Shown piece after piece: positions 33,016 to 44,742 of a stretch of DNA of 64,000 nt. The position numbers and the translations under genes are program-made. Source of the DNA: Actinomadura luteofluorescens (lineage in GTDB: Bacteria > Actinomycetota > Actinomycetes > Streptosporangiales > Streptosporangiaceae); NCBI RefSeq assembly GCF_013409365.1, contig NZ_JACCBA010000001.1:9424001-9488000 (forward strand), written 5' to 3'. A model generated the notes under the pieces. The model searched no databases. It was given only the letters and a program-made list of their open reading frames with translations, and was not told the DNA's origin. Each line of letters starts with the position of its first letter. Position 1 is the stretch's first letter.

Positions 33016-33435
33016 TCACGCCTCCAGGTCGGCGCGCCCCTCGACGATCGGCCGCAGGTCCGTGTAGGCCCGTGCCCGCACCGCCTGCGGTCCTGGGCAC
33101 CGCGCGAGCCGCGCCGCGATCTGCGAGGCGCGGTCGAAGCCGTCGCACTCGATGACGGTGTATCCGGCGAGCACCTCGGCGGTCTCGGGGTAGGGGGCGT
33201 CGGTCACGGCCGGCTCCCCGTCCTGCATGTGGAACCGGCGGGTGTGGACGGGCGCGGCCAGGCCCTGGGCGTCCACGAACTCCCCGGACTCGACCAGGTC
33301 CCGGTTGAACTTCTCCATGAACGCCTGCATCTCGGCCAGCTCCCCGGCGGACCAGACGGCCTCGCCCCCGGGCACCTTGCCCGCCATCTCGTCGTAGTCC
33401 CGCTGTGACGCGTACAGCATGAGCATGTACTTCAC
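33016..33435 (-). CDS. YCII-like protein
   Basis: 139 residues from GTG with GGGGAG upstream. KYMLMLYASQRDYDEMAGKV is the first strand-helix of the YCII family, QAFMEKFNRDLVESGEFVDA the middle helix and AGYTVIECDGFDRASQIAAR the return. The DGPF signature is replaced by VTDAPYPETAEVLAGY, the form seen in the larger PhnB/YCII proteins that accompany ECF sigma factors, but no sigma gene is adjacent here. Function unknown. Confidence 0.75.
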   Translation of the reverse strand: MKYMLMLYASQRDYDEMAGKVPGGEAVWSAGELAEMQAFMEKFNRDLVESGEFVDAQGLAAPVHTRRFHMQDGEPAVTDAPYPETAEVLAGYTVIECDGFDRASQIAARLARCPGPQAVRARAYTDLRPIVEGRADLEA

Positions 33436-33608
33436 GGTGGTCTCCCCTCCGGCCAAGCGCCCCGGTCGGCGCCTCGCGCGCGAGGCGCCGGAGCCGCTCA
33501 GGCCGCTTTCGACACCCCTCCCCTTTTTCTCGCGGCTCCATGTCGAGAACCGCGCGCCCGCTCCGACCACCCCGTGACACGTGAGCCGACCCGAAGGGGA
33601 GTACGGAT

Positions 33609-35156
33609 ATGGAGCACGAAGGGCAGGGCGCCGGGAGCGTCCGCGCCGGGACGCGCGGGTGGCTCGCACTGGCCGTCCTGGCGCTGCCGTCGCTGCTGAT
33701 GGCCATGGACATGACGGCGCTGCTGCTCGCGCTGCCGCAGCTGAGCACCGACCTGGGAGCGAGCGGCACCGAGCAGCTGTGGATCAGCGACGCCTACGGG
33801 TTCATGGTCGCCGGATTCGTGATCACCATGGGGACGCTCGGCGACCGGATCGGCCGCCGCCGCCTGCTGCTCACCGGCGCGGCCGCGTTCGCCGTCCTGT
33901 CGGCCGTCGCCGCCTACGCCCCCGACCCGGGGACGCTGATCGCCGCCCGGGCCCTGCTGGGCGTGGCGGGGGCCACGCTGATGCCCTCGACGCTGGCGCT
34001 CATCATCAACATCTTCCGCGACGAGCGCGAGCGCGGGAAGGCCATCGCGATCTGGGCCACCTGCCAGTTCGCGGGCGGCGCGTTCGGCCCGGTGCTGGCC
34101 GGGCTCCTGCTCCAGCGCTTCTGGTGGGGATCGGTGTTCCTGGTCGCCGTCCCGGTCATGGCGCTGCTGCTGGCGGCCGGCCCGGTCCTGCTGCCGGAGT
34201 TCCGGGACCGGTCGGCCGGACGGCGGATCGACCCGCTCAGCGTCGCGCTCTCCCTGGGCGCCGTCCTGCCGATGGTGTACGGGATGAAGCAGCTGACGCT
34301 CGCCGACGGCCACGGCGTGGCCGCCCCGGCCGCGGCGCTCGTCGGCGGGGCGCTGGTCGGCGCCGTGTTCGTCCGGCGCCAGCTCGCGCTCGACCACCCG
34401 CTGCTGGACCTGCGGCTGCTGCGCAGCCGCCCGCTCAGCGCCGTCCTGATCTCGCTGGTCTTCGCGGGCGTCGCCATGGCGGGGACGGGCCTGATGGTGA
34501 CCCAGTACCTGCAGGACGTGCTGGGGCACTCGCCGCTCGCCTCGGCCGTGCTGTTCGCTCCGATGGGGCTGGGCGTCGCAGCCGGGACGATGGCCGCGCC
34601 CGCGCTGGCCAAGCGGGTCCGCCCCGCCACCGCGATCGCTTCCGGACTCTCGCTCTCGGCGGCGGGCTGCCTCCCGCTCCTGGCGTCGGACGGGCTCGTG
34701 CCCGTCATCGCCGGCATCACCGTCCTGGCCCTCGGCACCGGCCCGCTGTTCGCGCTGGGAACCGGTCTGGTGGTCGGGTCCGTCCCGCCCGAACGCGCGG
34801 GCTCGGCGGCGTCGATGTCGGAGACCGGCAACTACCTCGGCGGATCGCTGGGCCTGGCGGTCATCGGCGTGATCGGCGCCTCCGTCTACCAGGCCCGGAT
34901 GGACCACGTCGGCGGGGCCGCGGCCCGCACCCTGGCCGGCGCCGTCGCCGACGCCGGCCACCTGCCGCCCGCGCGGGCCGGGGAGCTGCTGGACGGCGCC
35001 CGCGCCGCGTTCACCGCGGGCCTGCACGTCACCGGCGCCATCGCCGCCGCGATCTTCGCCGTGCTCGCCGTCCTCGTGGCGGCGTCGGCGCGGCGGGGCG
35101 CGGCCCCGCAGCCCGCGCCGGCCTCGGAAGCCGAGGCCCGGCCCGCCGGGGTGTGA
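33609..35156 (+). CDS. MFS multidrug exporter, DHA2 type (SmvA/LfrA-like)
   Basis: 515 residues, 14 helices. LLMAMDMTALLLALPQLSTD (motif D1), WISDAYGFMVAGFVITMG, GTLGDRIGRRRLLL (motif A), ALLGVAGATLMPSTLALI, GAFGPVLAGLLLQRFWWGSVF (motif C region) and SETGNYLGGSLGLAVIGVIG. Closely similar in layout and sequence to the exporter at 56852-58417. Ribosome site GGGGAG before ATG. No regulator is directly attached; the YCII gene is divergent and an AhpD-like gene is convergent. Confidence 0.9.
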   Translation: MEHEGQGAGSVRAGTRGWLALAVLALPSLLMAMDMTALLLALPQLSTDLGASGTEQLWISDAYGFMVAGFVITMGTLGDRIGRRRLLLTGAAAFAVLSAVAAYAPDPGTLIAARALLGVAGATLMPSTLALIINIFRDERERGKAIAIWATCQFAGGAFGPVLAGLLLQRFWWGSVFLVAVPVMALLLAAGPVLLPEFRDRSAGRRIDPLSVALSLGAVLPMVYGMKQLTLADGHGVAAPAAALVGGALVGAVFVRRQLALDHPLLDLRLLRSRPLSAVLISLVFAGVAMAGTGLMVTQYLQDVLGHSPLASAVLFAPMGLGVAAGTMAAPALAKRVRPATAIASGLSLSAAGCLPLLASDGLVPVIAGITVLALGTGPLFALGTGLVVGSVPPERAGSAASMSETGNYLGGSLGLAVIGVIGASVYQARMDHVGGAAARTLAGAVADAGHLPPARAGELLDGARAAFTAGLHVTGAIAAAIFAVLAVLVAASARRGAAPQPAPASEAEARPAGV

Positions 35157-35163
35157 GGGGGCG

Positions 35164-35718
35164 TCAGGAGGGAGCCGTCCACTCCTGCTCCTTCCACGCC
35201 GGGTCGAGCGGCGTGTGGGCGATGTGGTTGGTGTAGTTGGACAGGGTCTTCATGCCGACGCCGAGGACCACGTCCAGGACGTGGCGGCGGGTGTGGCCGG
35301 CGGCGAGGAACGCCTCGACCTCCGCGTCGTCCACCCAGCCGCGCTGGGTGACCATGGCGCCGGTGAGGCGGCGGACGGCCTCCAGCGCGGGGTCGTCCAA
35401 GGGACGCCCCGCGCGCAGCGCCTCCACGACCTCGGCGGGGACGCGGGCCCGCAGCGCCACGGTGGAGTGCGCGGCCACGCAGTACTCGCAGCCGTTCAGC
35501 ACGCTGGCCGTGATCAGCACGGCGTGCTTGGCGTGGCCCGGCAGCGACGACTTGTTGAACTGCTCCGACAGGGCGTTGTAGCCGGCGAGCAGTTCCGGCG
35601 ACTCGGCCATCACGCCGTTGAGCGTGGTGACGAACCCCATCCGCTTCTTGGCGGCCTCCAGTTGCGGGCGCGCGTCAGCGGGGGCGTCGGTCTCGTCGTA
35701 CACGGTGAACTCGGCCAT
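35164..35718 (-). CDS. AhpD/carboxymuconolactone-decarboxylase-like protein
   Basis: 184 residues with the AhpD-like helical fold and redox motif NGCEYCVAAHSTVA (CxxC followed by H). Such proteins act as thiol-disulfide peroxidase partners in peroxide defence. The start at 35718 follows GAGGAG at 6 nt; the ATG at 35724 abuts the ribosome site and is rejected. It lies downstream of a TetR gene on the same strand (21-bp gap), so the pair is an autoregulated operon. Confidence 0.85.
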   Translation of the reverse strand: MAEFTVYDETDAPADARPQLEAAKKRMGFVTTLNGVMAESPELLAGYNALSEQFNKSSLPGHAKHAVLITASVLNGCEYCVAAHSTVALRARVPAEVVEALRAGRPLDDPALEAVRRLTGAMVTQRGWVDDAEVEAFLAAGHTRRHVLDVVLGVGMKTLSNYTNHIAHTPLDPAWKEQEWTAPS

Positions 35719-35739
35719 CGTCATCTCCTCAACGGGTCG

Positions 35740-36330
35740 TCAGGGGAGCGGGGAGAGGGAGCGCAGGGCGGCTTCCACCGTGCCCGCCAGCTCGCCCGGG
35801 TCGGCGCCCGCGCGAGAGCGCAGGTTCACCCCGTAGGCCAGTAGCGCCAGCATCTGCGCGGAAGAGCGCACGTCCACGTCAGCGCGCAGCTGCCCGTGCT
35901 CGCGGGCGGCGAGAAGGGCGGTGCGCATGGCGGTGCACAGCGCCTCGTGGTGGGCGTCGAGCACCTCCCGCTCGTCGGCGTCGCTCCCGTCCTGTGCGGC
36001 GTGGGCGTTGGACACCAAGCAGCCCCAGCGGGCGTACTCGCCGGAGCACCGCGCGGTGACGAGCCCGTCGAAGAACGCGGCGATGCCTGGCAAGCCCCGC
36101 CCGTCGGCGGCGAGCCGGTCGAACACCGGGCGCGACCACCGGTCGGCGTAGCGGCGCAGCGCCGCCACGTACAGGTCCCGCTTGCCGCCGAACGTCGCGT
36201 ACAGGCTGGACCGGCTGAGCCCGGTCTCGGCCACCACCTCGGCGATCCCGGCGGCGCCGCCGCGCCGCCAGAACAGGCGCACCGCCCGGTCCAGGACGGC
36301 GTCGGGATCGAAGTGCTTGACGTCCGGCAT
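35740..36330 (-). CDS. TetR-family repressor upstream of the AhpD-like gene
   Basis: 196 residues. DNA-binding part: DPDAVLDRAVRLFWRRGGAA, GIAEVVAETGLSRSSLYATF (recognition helix LSRSSLYATFGGKRDL), typical of the AcuR/YxaF-like TetR group. C-terminal helices include ARWGCLVSNAHA, with a Cys that could sense oxidants or electrophiles. Controls itself and the AhpD-like gene through the palindrome at 36347-36366, by position. Confidence 0.88.
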   Translation of the reverse strand: MPDVKHFDPDAVLDRAVRLFWRRGGAAGIAEVVAETGLSRSSLYATFGGKRDLYVAALRRYADRWSRPVFDRLAADGRGLPGIAAFFDGLVTARCSGEYARWGCLVSNAHAAQDGSDADEREVLDAHHEALCTAMRTALLAAREHGQLRADVDVRSSAQMLALLAYGVNLRSRAGADPGELAGTVEAALRSLSPLP

Positions 36331-36346
36331 CGCCCCGCCTCCCCAA

Positions 36347-36366
36347 CTTGGAATGATCGTTCCAAG
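36347..36366. promoter_or_regulatory. TetR operator CTTGGAA-N6-TTCCAAG
   Basis: Seven-base perfect arms around TGATCG, 16 bp upstream of the TetR start codon. AT-rich relative to surroundings. Confidence 0.75.
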
Positions 36367-36535
36367 ATTGGCACGCGGCCCCGAGGCGCGCAAGAGGGGG
36401 GCGACGGTCCTGTTATCGCGGGCGTATCGGAAAGCGCATACGCCACCGCAACAGACCCTCGTCTTCGCTGGACCCATGGACCACAGCGGTCCCGTGCCGG
36501 GCGCTTAGCGCCCGGCCGCGGAAGGTGATCAGGAA

Positions 36536-37705
36536 ATGGAGCGCTTGGTGTCACACAGGAACGTTCGCCCGCTGCTGAGGGCCGGTCTCGCCGCAGGCGT
36601 CGCCATGACGATGGCGGCGCAGGCCGCACCTGCCACCGCCGCCCCGGCCCGGGTCGGGAACGTGCAGAAGGCGATGGAGGAACTGGCCAGGACTCCCGGG
36701 GTCGTGGGGGTCGTCGGCGGGGCCTACGTCGACGGCAGGCCCGTCGGGACGGCCAGCGCGGGCTCCCGGCTGCTGGACGGCCAGGGCGGGAGGATACCCG
36801 CGGACGCCCGCTTCCGGATCTGGTCGCAGACCAAGCAGATGGTGGCCGTCGCAGTGCTGCAACTGGTCGAGGAGGGCCGGTTGGGCGTGGACGACAAGCT
36901 CGGCGACCTGCTGCCCGTGGTGGTGGAGAAGGACCTGGTGGAGCGGGCCGACGAGGTCACGGTACGGCAGATGCTCCGGCACACCTCCGGGATCCCCGAC
37001 TGGTACGCCGGCAAGCCGAACCCGGACGGGAGCGAGGGAGACGACCCCTCGTTCGACGTGTTCGACTTCACGACCCGCTACCAGCCGCTCGATCTGGTGA
37101 AGTGGAGCCGCGGCCGGCCGCGGACCGGCGAGCCGGGCGAGAAATGGACCTACTCCAACACCAACTACACCCTCCTCGGCTTGATCATCGAGCGGCTGAC
37201 CGGTCACGACCTGGCCACCGAGCTGCACGAGCGCCTGTTCGGCCCCCTCGGGATGACCAAGAGCTACCTCATGGTCGAGCCGCCGGACGGCGTCAAGGGG
37301 CCGCACGGACACGGGTACTACCCCGACGCCGGCGGCACGCCGCGCGACGTGGACCGGTTCAACGCCGGCTACACCGGCGGGGCCGGAGGGGTGGTCTCCA
37401 CCGCGCACGACGTCAGCGCCTTCCAACGGGCCTTCGCCCAGGGCAAACTGCTGCCGCCGGAGCTCCAGCGGGTCCTGACCGACCGGCTGCCCAGTGATTC
37501 GCGCACCCAGGGCAAGAGCCGCAGCGGTTGCAGCGACGATTTCTACATCACGGGCGGGCTGGCCCCAGGCTCCATCGCCATGACCTTCTACTCGGCGGAC
37601 GGCCGCCGCCAGTTCGCGATGTCGTTCACCCTGAGCGTCAAGCCCAGCGCCGTGGAGGTCGACGCGGGCAGGGCCGTGGAGACGGTCTTCTGCCCGTCCT
37701 CGTAG
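36536..37705 (+). CDS. Secreted serine hydrolase of the beta-lactamase/PBP4* family
   Basis: 389 residues. Signal peptide: RNVRPLLRAGLAAGVAMTMA, cleavage near APATAAPA. Catalytic S97-Q-T-K100 (SxxK), YSN motif in WTYSNTNYTLLG, and in place of KTG the segment ITGGLAPGS. HTSGIPDWY is the usual post-SxxK helix. These are D-aminopeptidases, esterases or D,D-peptidases outside the membrane. GGAAGGTGATCAGGA precedes the ATG. Convergent with the response-regulator gene. Confidence 0.88.
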   Translation: MERLVSHRNVRPLLRAGLAAGVAMTMAAQAAPATAAPARVGNVQKAMEELARTPGVVGVVGGAYVDGRPVGTASAGSRLLDGQGGRIPADARFRIWSQTKQMVAVAVLQLVEEGRLGVDDKLGDLLPVVVEKDLVERADEVTVRQMLRHTSGIPDWYAGKPNPDGSEGDDPSFDVFDFTTRYQPLDLVKWSRGRPRTGEPGEKWTYSNTNYTLLGLIIERLTGHDLATELHERLFGPLGMTKSYLMVEPPDGVKGPHGHGYYPDAGGTPRDVDRFNAGYTGGAGGVVSTAHDVSAFQRAFAQGKLLPPELQRVLTDRLPSDSRTQGKSRSGCSDDFYITGGLAPGSIAMTFYSADGRRQFAMSFTLSVKPSAVEVDAGRAVETVFCPSS

Positions 37706-37736
37706 CGGCCGCTCCGGGCACCCCGCGCCGGGACGT

Positions 37737-38390
37737 TCAGGCGAGGCCCGCGTCGTGGGCCAGCAGCGCGATCTGGGTGCGGTTGTCCAGGTCGAGCTTG
37801 GTCAGGACGCTGGACACGTGCGCCTTGACCGTGGCCACGCTCATGAACAGCTCGGCGGCGATGTCGGCGTTGGAACACCCGCGCGCGATCGCCAGGACGA
37901 CCTCGTTCTCGCGGGGGCTCAGCCGGGCGAGCGCCGCGCGGGCGCGCTGGTAGGCGCCGGCCTCCACCGCCGCGCGGTCCATGAGGCGGCGGGTGATGCG
38001 CGGCGACAGGATCGGGTCGCCGGCGGCGACCTGCCGGACGGCGTGGACGATCTGGTCGGGCGGGGTGTCCTTCAGCAGGAACCCGCTGGCGCCCGCGCGC
38101 AGCGCGTGCAGGATGTTCTCGTCGGAGTCGAAGGTCGTCAGCACGACGACCTCCGGCGGGTTCGGCCGGGCCCGCAGCCTGCGGGTCGCGGTGATGCCGT
38201 CCACGCGCGGCATCCGCAGGTCCATCAGCACGACGTCGGGGGAGTGCGCGTCGGCGGCGGCGGGCACCTCGTCGCCGTCGGCGGCCTCGCCCGCCACGGT
38301 GATGCCGCCCGTCCCGTCCAGCATCATCGACAGCCCGGCTCGGACGAGGGCGTCGTCGTCCACGATCAGAACGCGCAGGGGGCGGGTCAC
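37737..38390 (-). CDS. NarL/FixJ-type response regulator
   Basis: 217 residues. Receiver domain: acidic pair in VLIVDDDALVRAG, phospho-Asp in DVVLMDLRMPRVDG, switch Thr in VVLTTFDS, Lys in FLLKDTPPDQ. LuxR-type HTH at about 150-210: LSPRENEVVLAIARGCSNAD and the recognition stretch MSVATVKAHVSSVLTKLDLD. The GTG at 38390 overlaps the kinase stop (GTGA); ATG 38399 is possible. Forms a complete two-component system with the preceding kinase. Confidence 0.92.
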   Translation of the reverse strand: MTRPLRVLIVDDDALVRAGLSMMLDGTGGITVAGEAADGDEVPAAADAHSPDVVLMDLRMPRVDGITATRRLRARPNPPEVVVLTTFDSDENILHALRAGASGFLLKDTPPDQIVHAVRQVAAGDPILSPRITRRLMDRAAVEAGAYQRARAALARLSPRENEVVLAIARGCSNADIAAELFMSVATVKAHVSSVLTKLDLDNRTQIALLAHDAGLA

Positions 38391-39547
38391 GCGGGCCATG
38401 GTAGCCAGGCGCGCAGCCGGAACTCGCCCTCTGCGGCCTGGTGGTCGAGCCGCCCGCCCGCCAGCCGCACCCTCTCGGTCAGCCCCACCAGTCCCGTGCC
38501 GCTGCCGGGCGCGAGCGGCTCCGCGCCGCCCTCGGGCAGCGGGTTGCGGATGTCGACCACGAGCCGGGCCCCCGGCCGGCCCTCCAGCACGACCCGGACG
38601 GGACGTCCCACGGCGTGCTTGCGGGCGTTGGTCAGCCCCTCCTGCACGACCCGGTACGCGGTGCGCCCGGCCGCCGCCGGAAGCGCGGACGCGCCGACCG
38701 TCTCGTCACGCAGCTCCACCTGCCCGCCCGCGTCGCGGGACTCCTCCACCAGCCGGGGCACGTCCTGCAGCACGGGCTGGGGCCGGTCCTCCTCATCGGT
38801 GTCCTCGGCGCGCAGCAGCAGGATCACCTCGCGCAGCTCGTCGAGCGCCTGGTGCACCCCGGCGCGGATCACCCCGGCGGCGTGCGACAGCTTCTCGGGC
38901 GGCGCGTCCGGCCGGTACTCCAGCGCGCCCGCGTAGGTCGCCAGCAGCGACAGCCGGTGGGCGAGCACGTCGTGCATCTCCCGGGCGATGCGGGTCCGCT
39001 CGGCCATGCGGGCCTCGGCGATCCGGCGTCCCTGCTCCGCCTCGGCGCGGCGGGCCCGCTCGCGCAGCGACCACAGCAGTTCCCGGCGCGCCCGCGCCAG
39101 CGCGCCCCAGCCGACCATCGCGCCGTAGCCGAGGGTGATGAGCAGCAGCCACCAGCCGAAGGAGATCCCCCGGTTCGGCTGCCACAGCCCCTGCACGACG
39201 TGCGACGCGACCCCGACCGCGCAGACCAGTGCCGCCACCCGGAACGGGCGACGCTGCGCGACCTGCAACACGCCGATGCTGGCCGCCGGGGTGGCGGTGG
39301 GGGACAGCGCCCCCAGCACGGTCAGGGCCAGGGTGACGCCCACCGGCCGCCAGAGCAGCAGCGGCGACAGCAGCCAGCTCAGCAGGGCGACCGCGACGTC
39401 CAGCGCCAGGACGGTGCCGCCCACGTCCGCGCTGAAACGGCCCCACAGTGTGAGCCCGCCGAGCGCGCCGGCCGTCGCGGCGACGCCGGCCGCCCACCAC
39501 CGCATGCGCCGGGCATCGTCTCTCGCCTGGTCGAACGTCTCGCTCAC
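38387..39547 (-). CDS. Sensor histidine kinase, HisKA_3 type
   Basis: 386 residues. N-terminal half has about five membrane helices (e.g. DVAVALLSWLLSPLLLW, GWWLLLITLGYGAMVGWG). DHp domain with phospho-His in RIAREMHDVLAHRLSLLATY; HATPase with N box TAYRVVQEGLTNARKHAV and G boxes GTGLVGLTERVRLAGG. Signal unknown. The partner regulator is translationally coupled by GTGA. Confidence 0.92.
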   Translation of the reverse strand: MSETFDQARDDARRMRWWAAGVAATAGALGGLTLWGRFSADVGGTVLALDVAVALLSWLLSPLLLWRPVGVTLALTVLGALSPTATPAASIGVLQVAQRRPFRVAALVCAVGVASHVVQGLWQPNRGISFGWWLLLITLGYGAMVGWGALARARRELLWSLRERARRAEAEQGRRIAEARMAERTRIAREMHDVLAHRLSLLATYAGALEYRPDAPPEKLSHAAGVIRAGVHQALDELREVILLLRAEDTDEEDRPQPVLQDVPRLVEESRDAGGQVELRDETVGASALPAAAGRTAYRVVQEGLTNARKHAVGRPVRVVLEGRPGARLVVDIRNPLPEGGAEPLAPGSGTGLVGLTERVRLAGGRLDHQAAEGEFRLRAWLPWPA

Positions 39548-39708
39548 GGGCCGAGGCTAGCCGCAGCGGCCTCGGTGCCGACACCGACCAAAGTCGGTGC
39601 CCTCCCGTACCGCGGACGGACCGGCTCTCGCCCCGCGCCCGATGCGCCGGCCGCGGTCGGGCGGCCACGCTTCCGGACATGAACGAGCCGCGACGAAGGG
39701 AGAAGCAC

Positions 39709-40131
39709 ATGTCCGGAGGTACTGGTGCACGGCGGGCGCTGACCGTGGCGGGAGCGGTCGCCGCCCCCCTCGCGCTGTGGGTGGTGACCGGCCCGGTGAC
39801 CGGGCTCGATCCGTCCGCGGAGACGGGCGGGGAGGTCCAGCCGGTCGGGGCGGGCCTGGTGATCGCGGGCAGCCTGATTCCGGGGCTGGCCGCCTGGGGC
39901 CTGCTCGCGCTGCTGGAACGCGTGACCGGGCGGCCGGGGCGCGTGTGGACCGTCATCGCCGTGGCGGCGCTGGTCCTGTCGATGTCCGGACCGCTCAGCG
40001 GTGCCGCCGACGGCGCGTCCATGGCGGTCCTGGCCGGGATGCACCTGATCGTGGCGGCGATCCTGATCCCCGGCCTCGGCCGTACGGCCCGCCCGACGTC
40101 CCGGCGAGACGAGCCGCCGGTCCCCGCATGA
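39709..40131 (+). CDS. DUF6069-like four-helix membrane protein
   Basis: 140 residues with four hydrophobic segments (LTVAGAVAAPLALWVVTG, GAGLVIAGSLIPGLAAWGLL, VWTVIAVAALVLSMSGPLSG, MAVLAGMHLIVAAILIPGLG), the pattern of actinobacterial DUF6069 proteins. AAGGGAG precedes the ATG. Divergent from the kinase-regulator operon, so it may be that system's target; function unknown. Confidence 0.75.
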   Translation: MSGGTGARRALTVAGAVAAPLALWVVTGPVTGLDPSAETGGEVQPVGAGLVIAGSLIPGLAAWGLLALLERVTGRPGRVWTVIAVAALVLSMSGPLSGAADGASMAVLAGMHLIVAAILIPGLGRTARPTSRRDEPPVPA

Positions 40132-40170
40132 CCGGCCGGAGAGCAGGAGGACCGGACGGGGCGGCCGCCC

Positions 40171-40866
40171 TCACCCGGCGGCGCCGGCCAGGCCGGACTC
40201 GTAGGCGATGATCACTAGCTGGGCGCGGTCGCGGGCGCGGAGCTTCGTCAGCAGGCGGCCGATGTAGGTCTTCACGGTGGCCAGGCTCAGATGCAGGTGG
40301 TCGGCGATCTCGGTGTTGGACAGGCCGCGGGCGACAAGGGCGAGGACCTGGCGTTCCCGCTCGGTGACGCCGTCGAGGGCGCGCGGGAGCGGGCTCGCGG
40401 TCCGGGGCCGGCGGGTGAACTCGGCGATGAGGCGGCGGGTGACCGTGGGGGCCAGGAGTGCCTCGCCGGCGGCCACGACGCGGACGGCGTTGAGCAGGTC
40501 GGCCGGTGGGGTGTCCTTGAGCAGGAAGCCGGCGGCGCCGGCGCGCAGGGCCGCGAAGACGTGGGCGTCCAGGTCGAACATGGTCAGCATGAGCACCCGG
40601 ACGTCCGCGGTGTCGGTGGCCTGGCGGATCCGCCGAGTCGCCTCGATGCCGTCCAGGCGGGGCATGCGCACGTCCATCAGGACGACGTCGGGCCGCAGGG
40701 CGCGGGCGAGGTCGACGGCCTCGGCACCGGTGGCTGCCTCGCCGACCGAGGTGAGGTCGGAGGTGGTGTCGATGAGGGCGCGGAAGCTGCCGCGCAGCAG
40801 CGCCTCACCGTGACCCGGCAACAGGCCGGAGCCGCGTGCTCGGCCACGTTGGTCAGCACTGCTCAC
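40171..40866 (-). pseudogene. NarL-type response regulator missing the start of its receiver domain
   Basis: From [20 protein letters not shown] onward the protein is a normal response regulator: phospho-Asp DVVLMDVRMPRLDG, Thr/Lys switch region LMLTMFDLD and LLKDTPPAD, and a LuxR HTH (TERERQVLALVARGLSNTE, then LATVKTYIGRLLTKL). The first beta strand with its Asp pair, normally just before ALLRG, is replaced by unrelated [17 protein letters not shown] 40866 is the best available start but has no ribosome site. Without the acidic pair the receiver cannot bind Mg2+ for phosphorylation. A kinase fragment lies in the junction, so this looks like a deletion product. Confidence 0.7.
40806..40856 (-). 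pseudogene. Seventeen-codon remnant of a histidine-kinase ATPase domain
   Basis: In a frame different from the response regulator, the minus strand reads [17 protein letters not shown], matching the N-box of HisKA_3 kinases (compare LTNARKHA and LANVVRHA in the two intact kinases of this window). It is closed upstream by a stop and merges downstream into the regulator. Short, so chance similarity is possible, but its position fits a deleted kinase/regulator pair. Confidence 0.5.
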
Positions 40867-41028
40867 CGGCGCCGTCTGCTGCTGTTCGGGGGTGCTCCTC
40901 AGAGCGATCGTCTCCTCCCTGGGATGAGAATGGGGCGTCCGGGCACTTGGCGGATGCCTTTCCCGGGCTTTCGGTGCGCGGGTTGACGAGAGCGAAGCGC
41001 GCATGTCATCCTGGTTCCGGCATCGAGG

Positions 41029-41057
41029 TTGACAATTCTCATAGGTGTGGACAGCTA
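41029..41057 (+). promoter_or_regulatory. Candidate promoter of the second rpoB
   Basis: TTGACA (41029-41034) is a consensus -35; CAGCTA at 17-bp spacing (41052-41057) is a weak -10. Another -10-like TATGCT lies at 41072-41077. Either gives a leader of about 100 nt before the TTG start at 41181. The stretch from 41029 to 41078 is AT-rich for this window. Confidence 0.5.
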
Positions 41058-41180
41058 TCGGCATTTTGGCTTATGCTGCCGTTCCGCGCCCGTCCTTTGA
41101 CGTCCCCTCCCTCCGTATCGGCCGTGATGTCGTCGGCGTGCGCGCCTCCAGTTCGCCGCGAGCCCTCGGAAGGACACCTG

Positions 41181-44657
<3,477 letters not shown>

Positions 44658-44742
44658 GGCGCGGCGGCCCCGGCCCGAGCGCTCGCCTCCCGTCGCGGGA
44701 TGCGGCCGCCCGGGCCGGTGACCACCGGGCCGCCGGGGACGG

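Noticed and set aside
40836..41180. N-terminal extension of rpoB by 115 codons
   Set aside because: The extension has no similarity to RpoB and crosses the promoter-like TTGACA and the kinase scar. GGAAGGA before TTG 41181 and the expected N-terminus fix the start.
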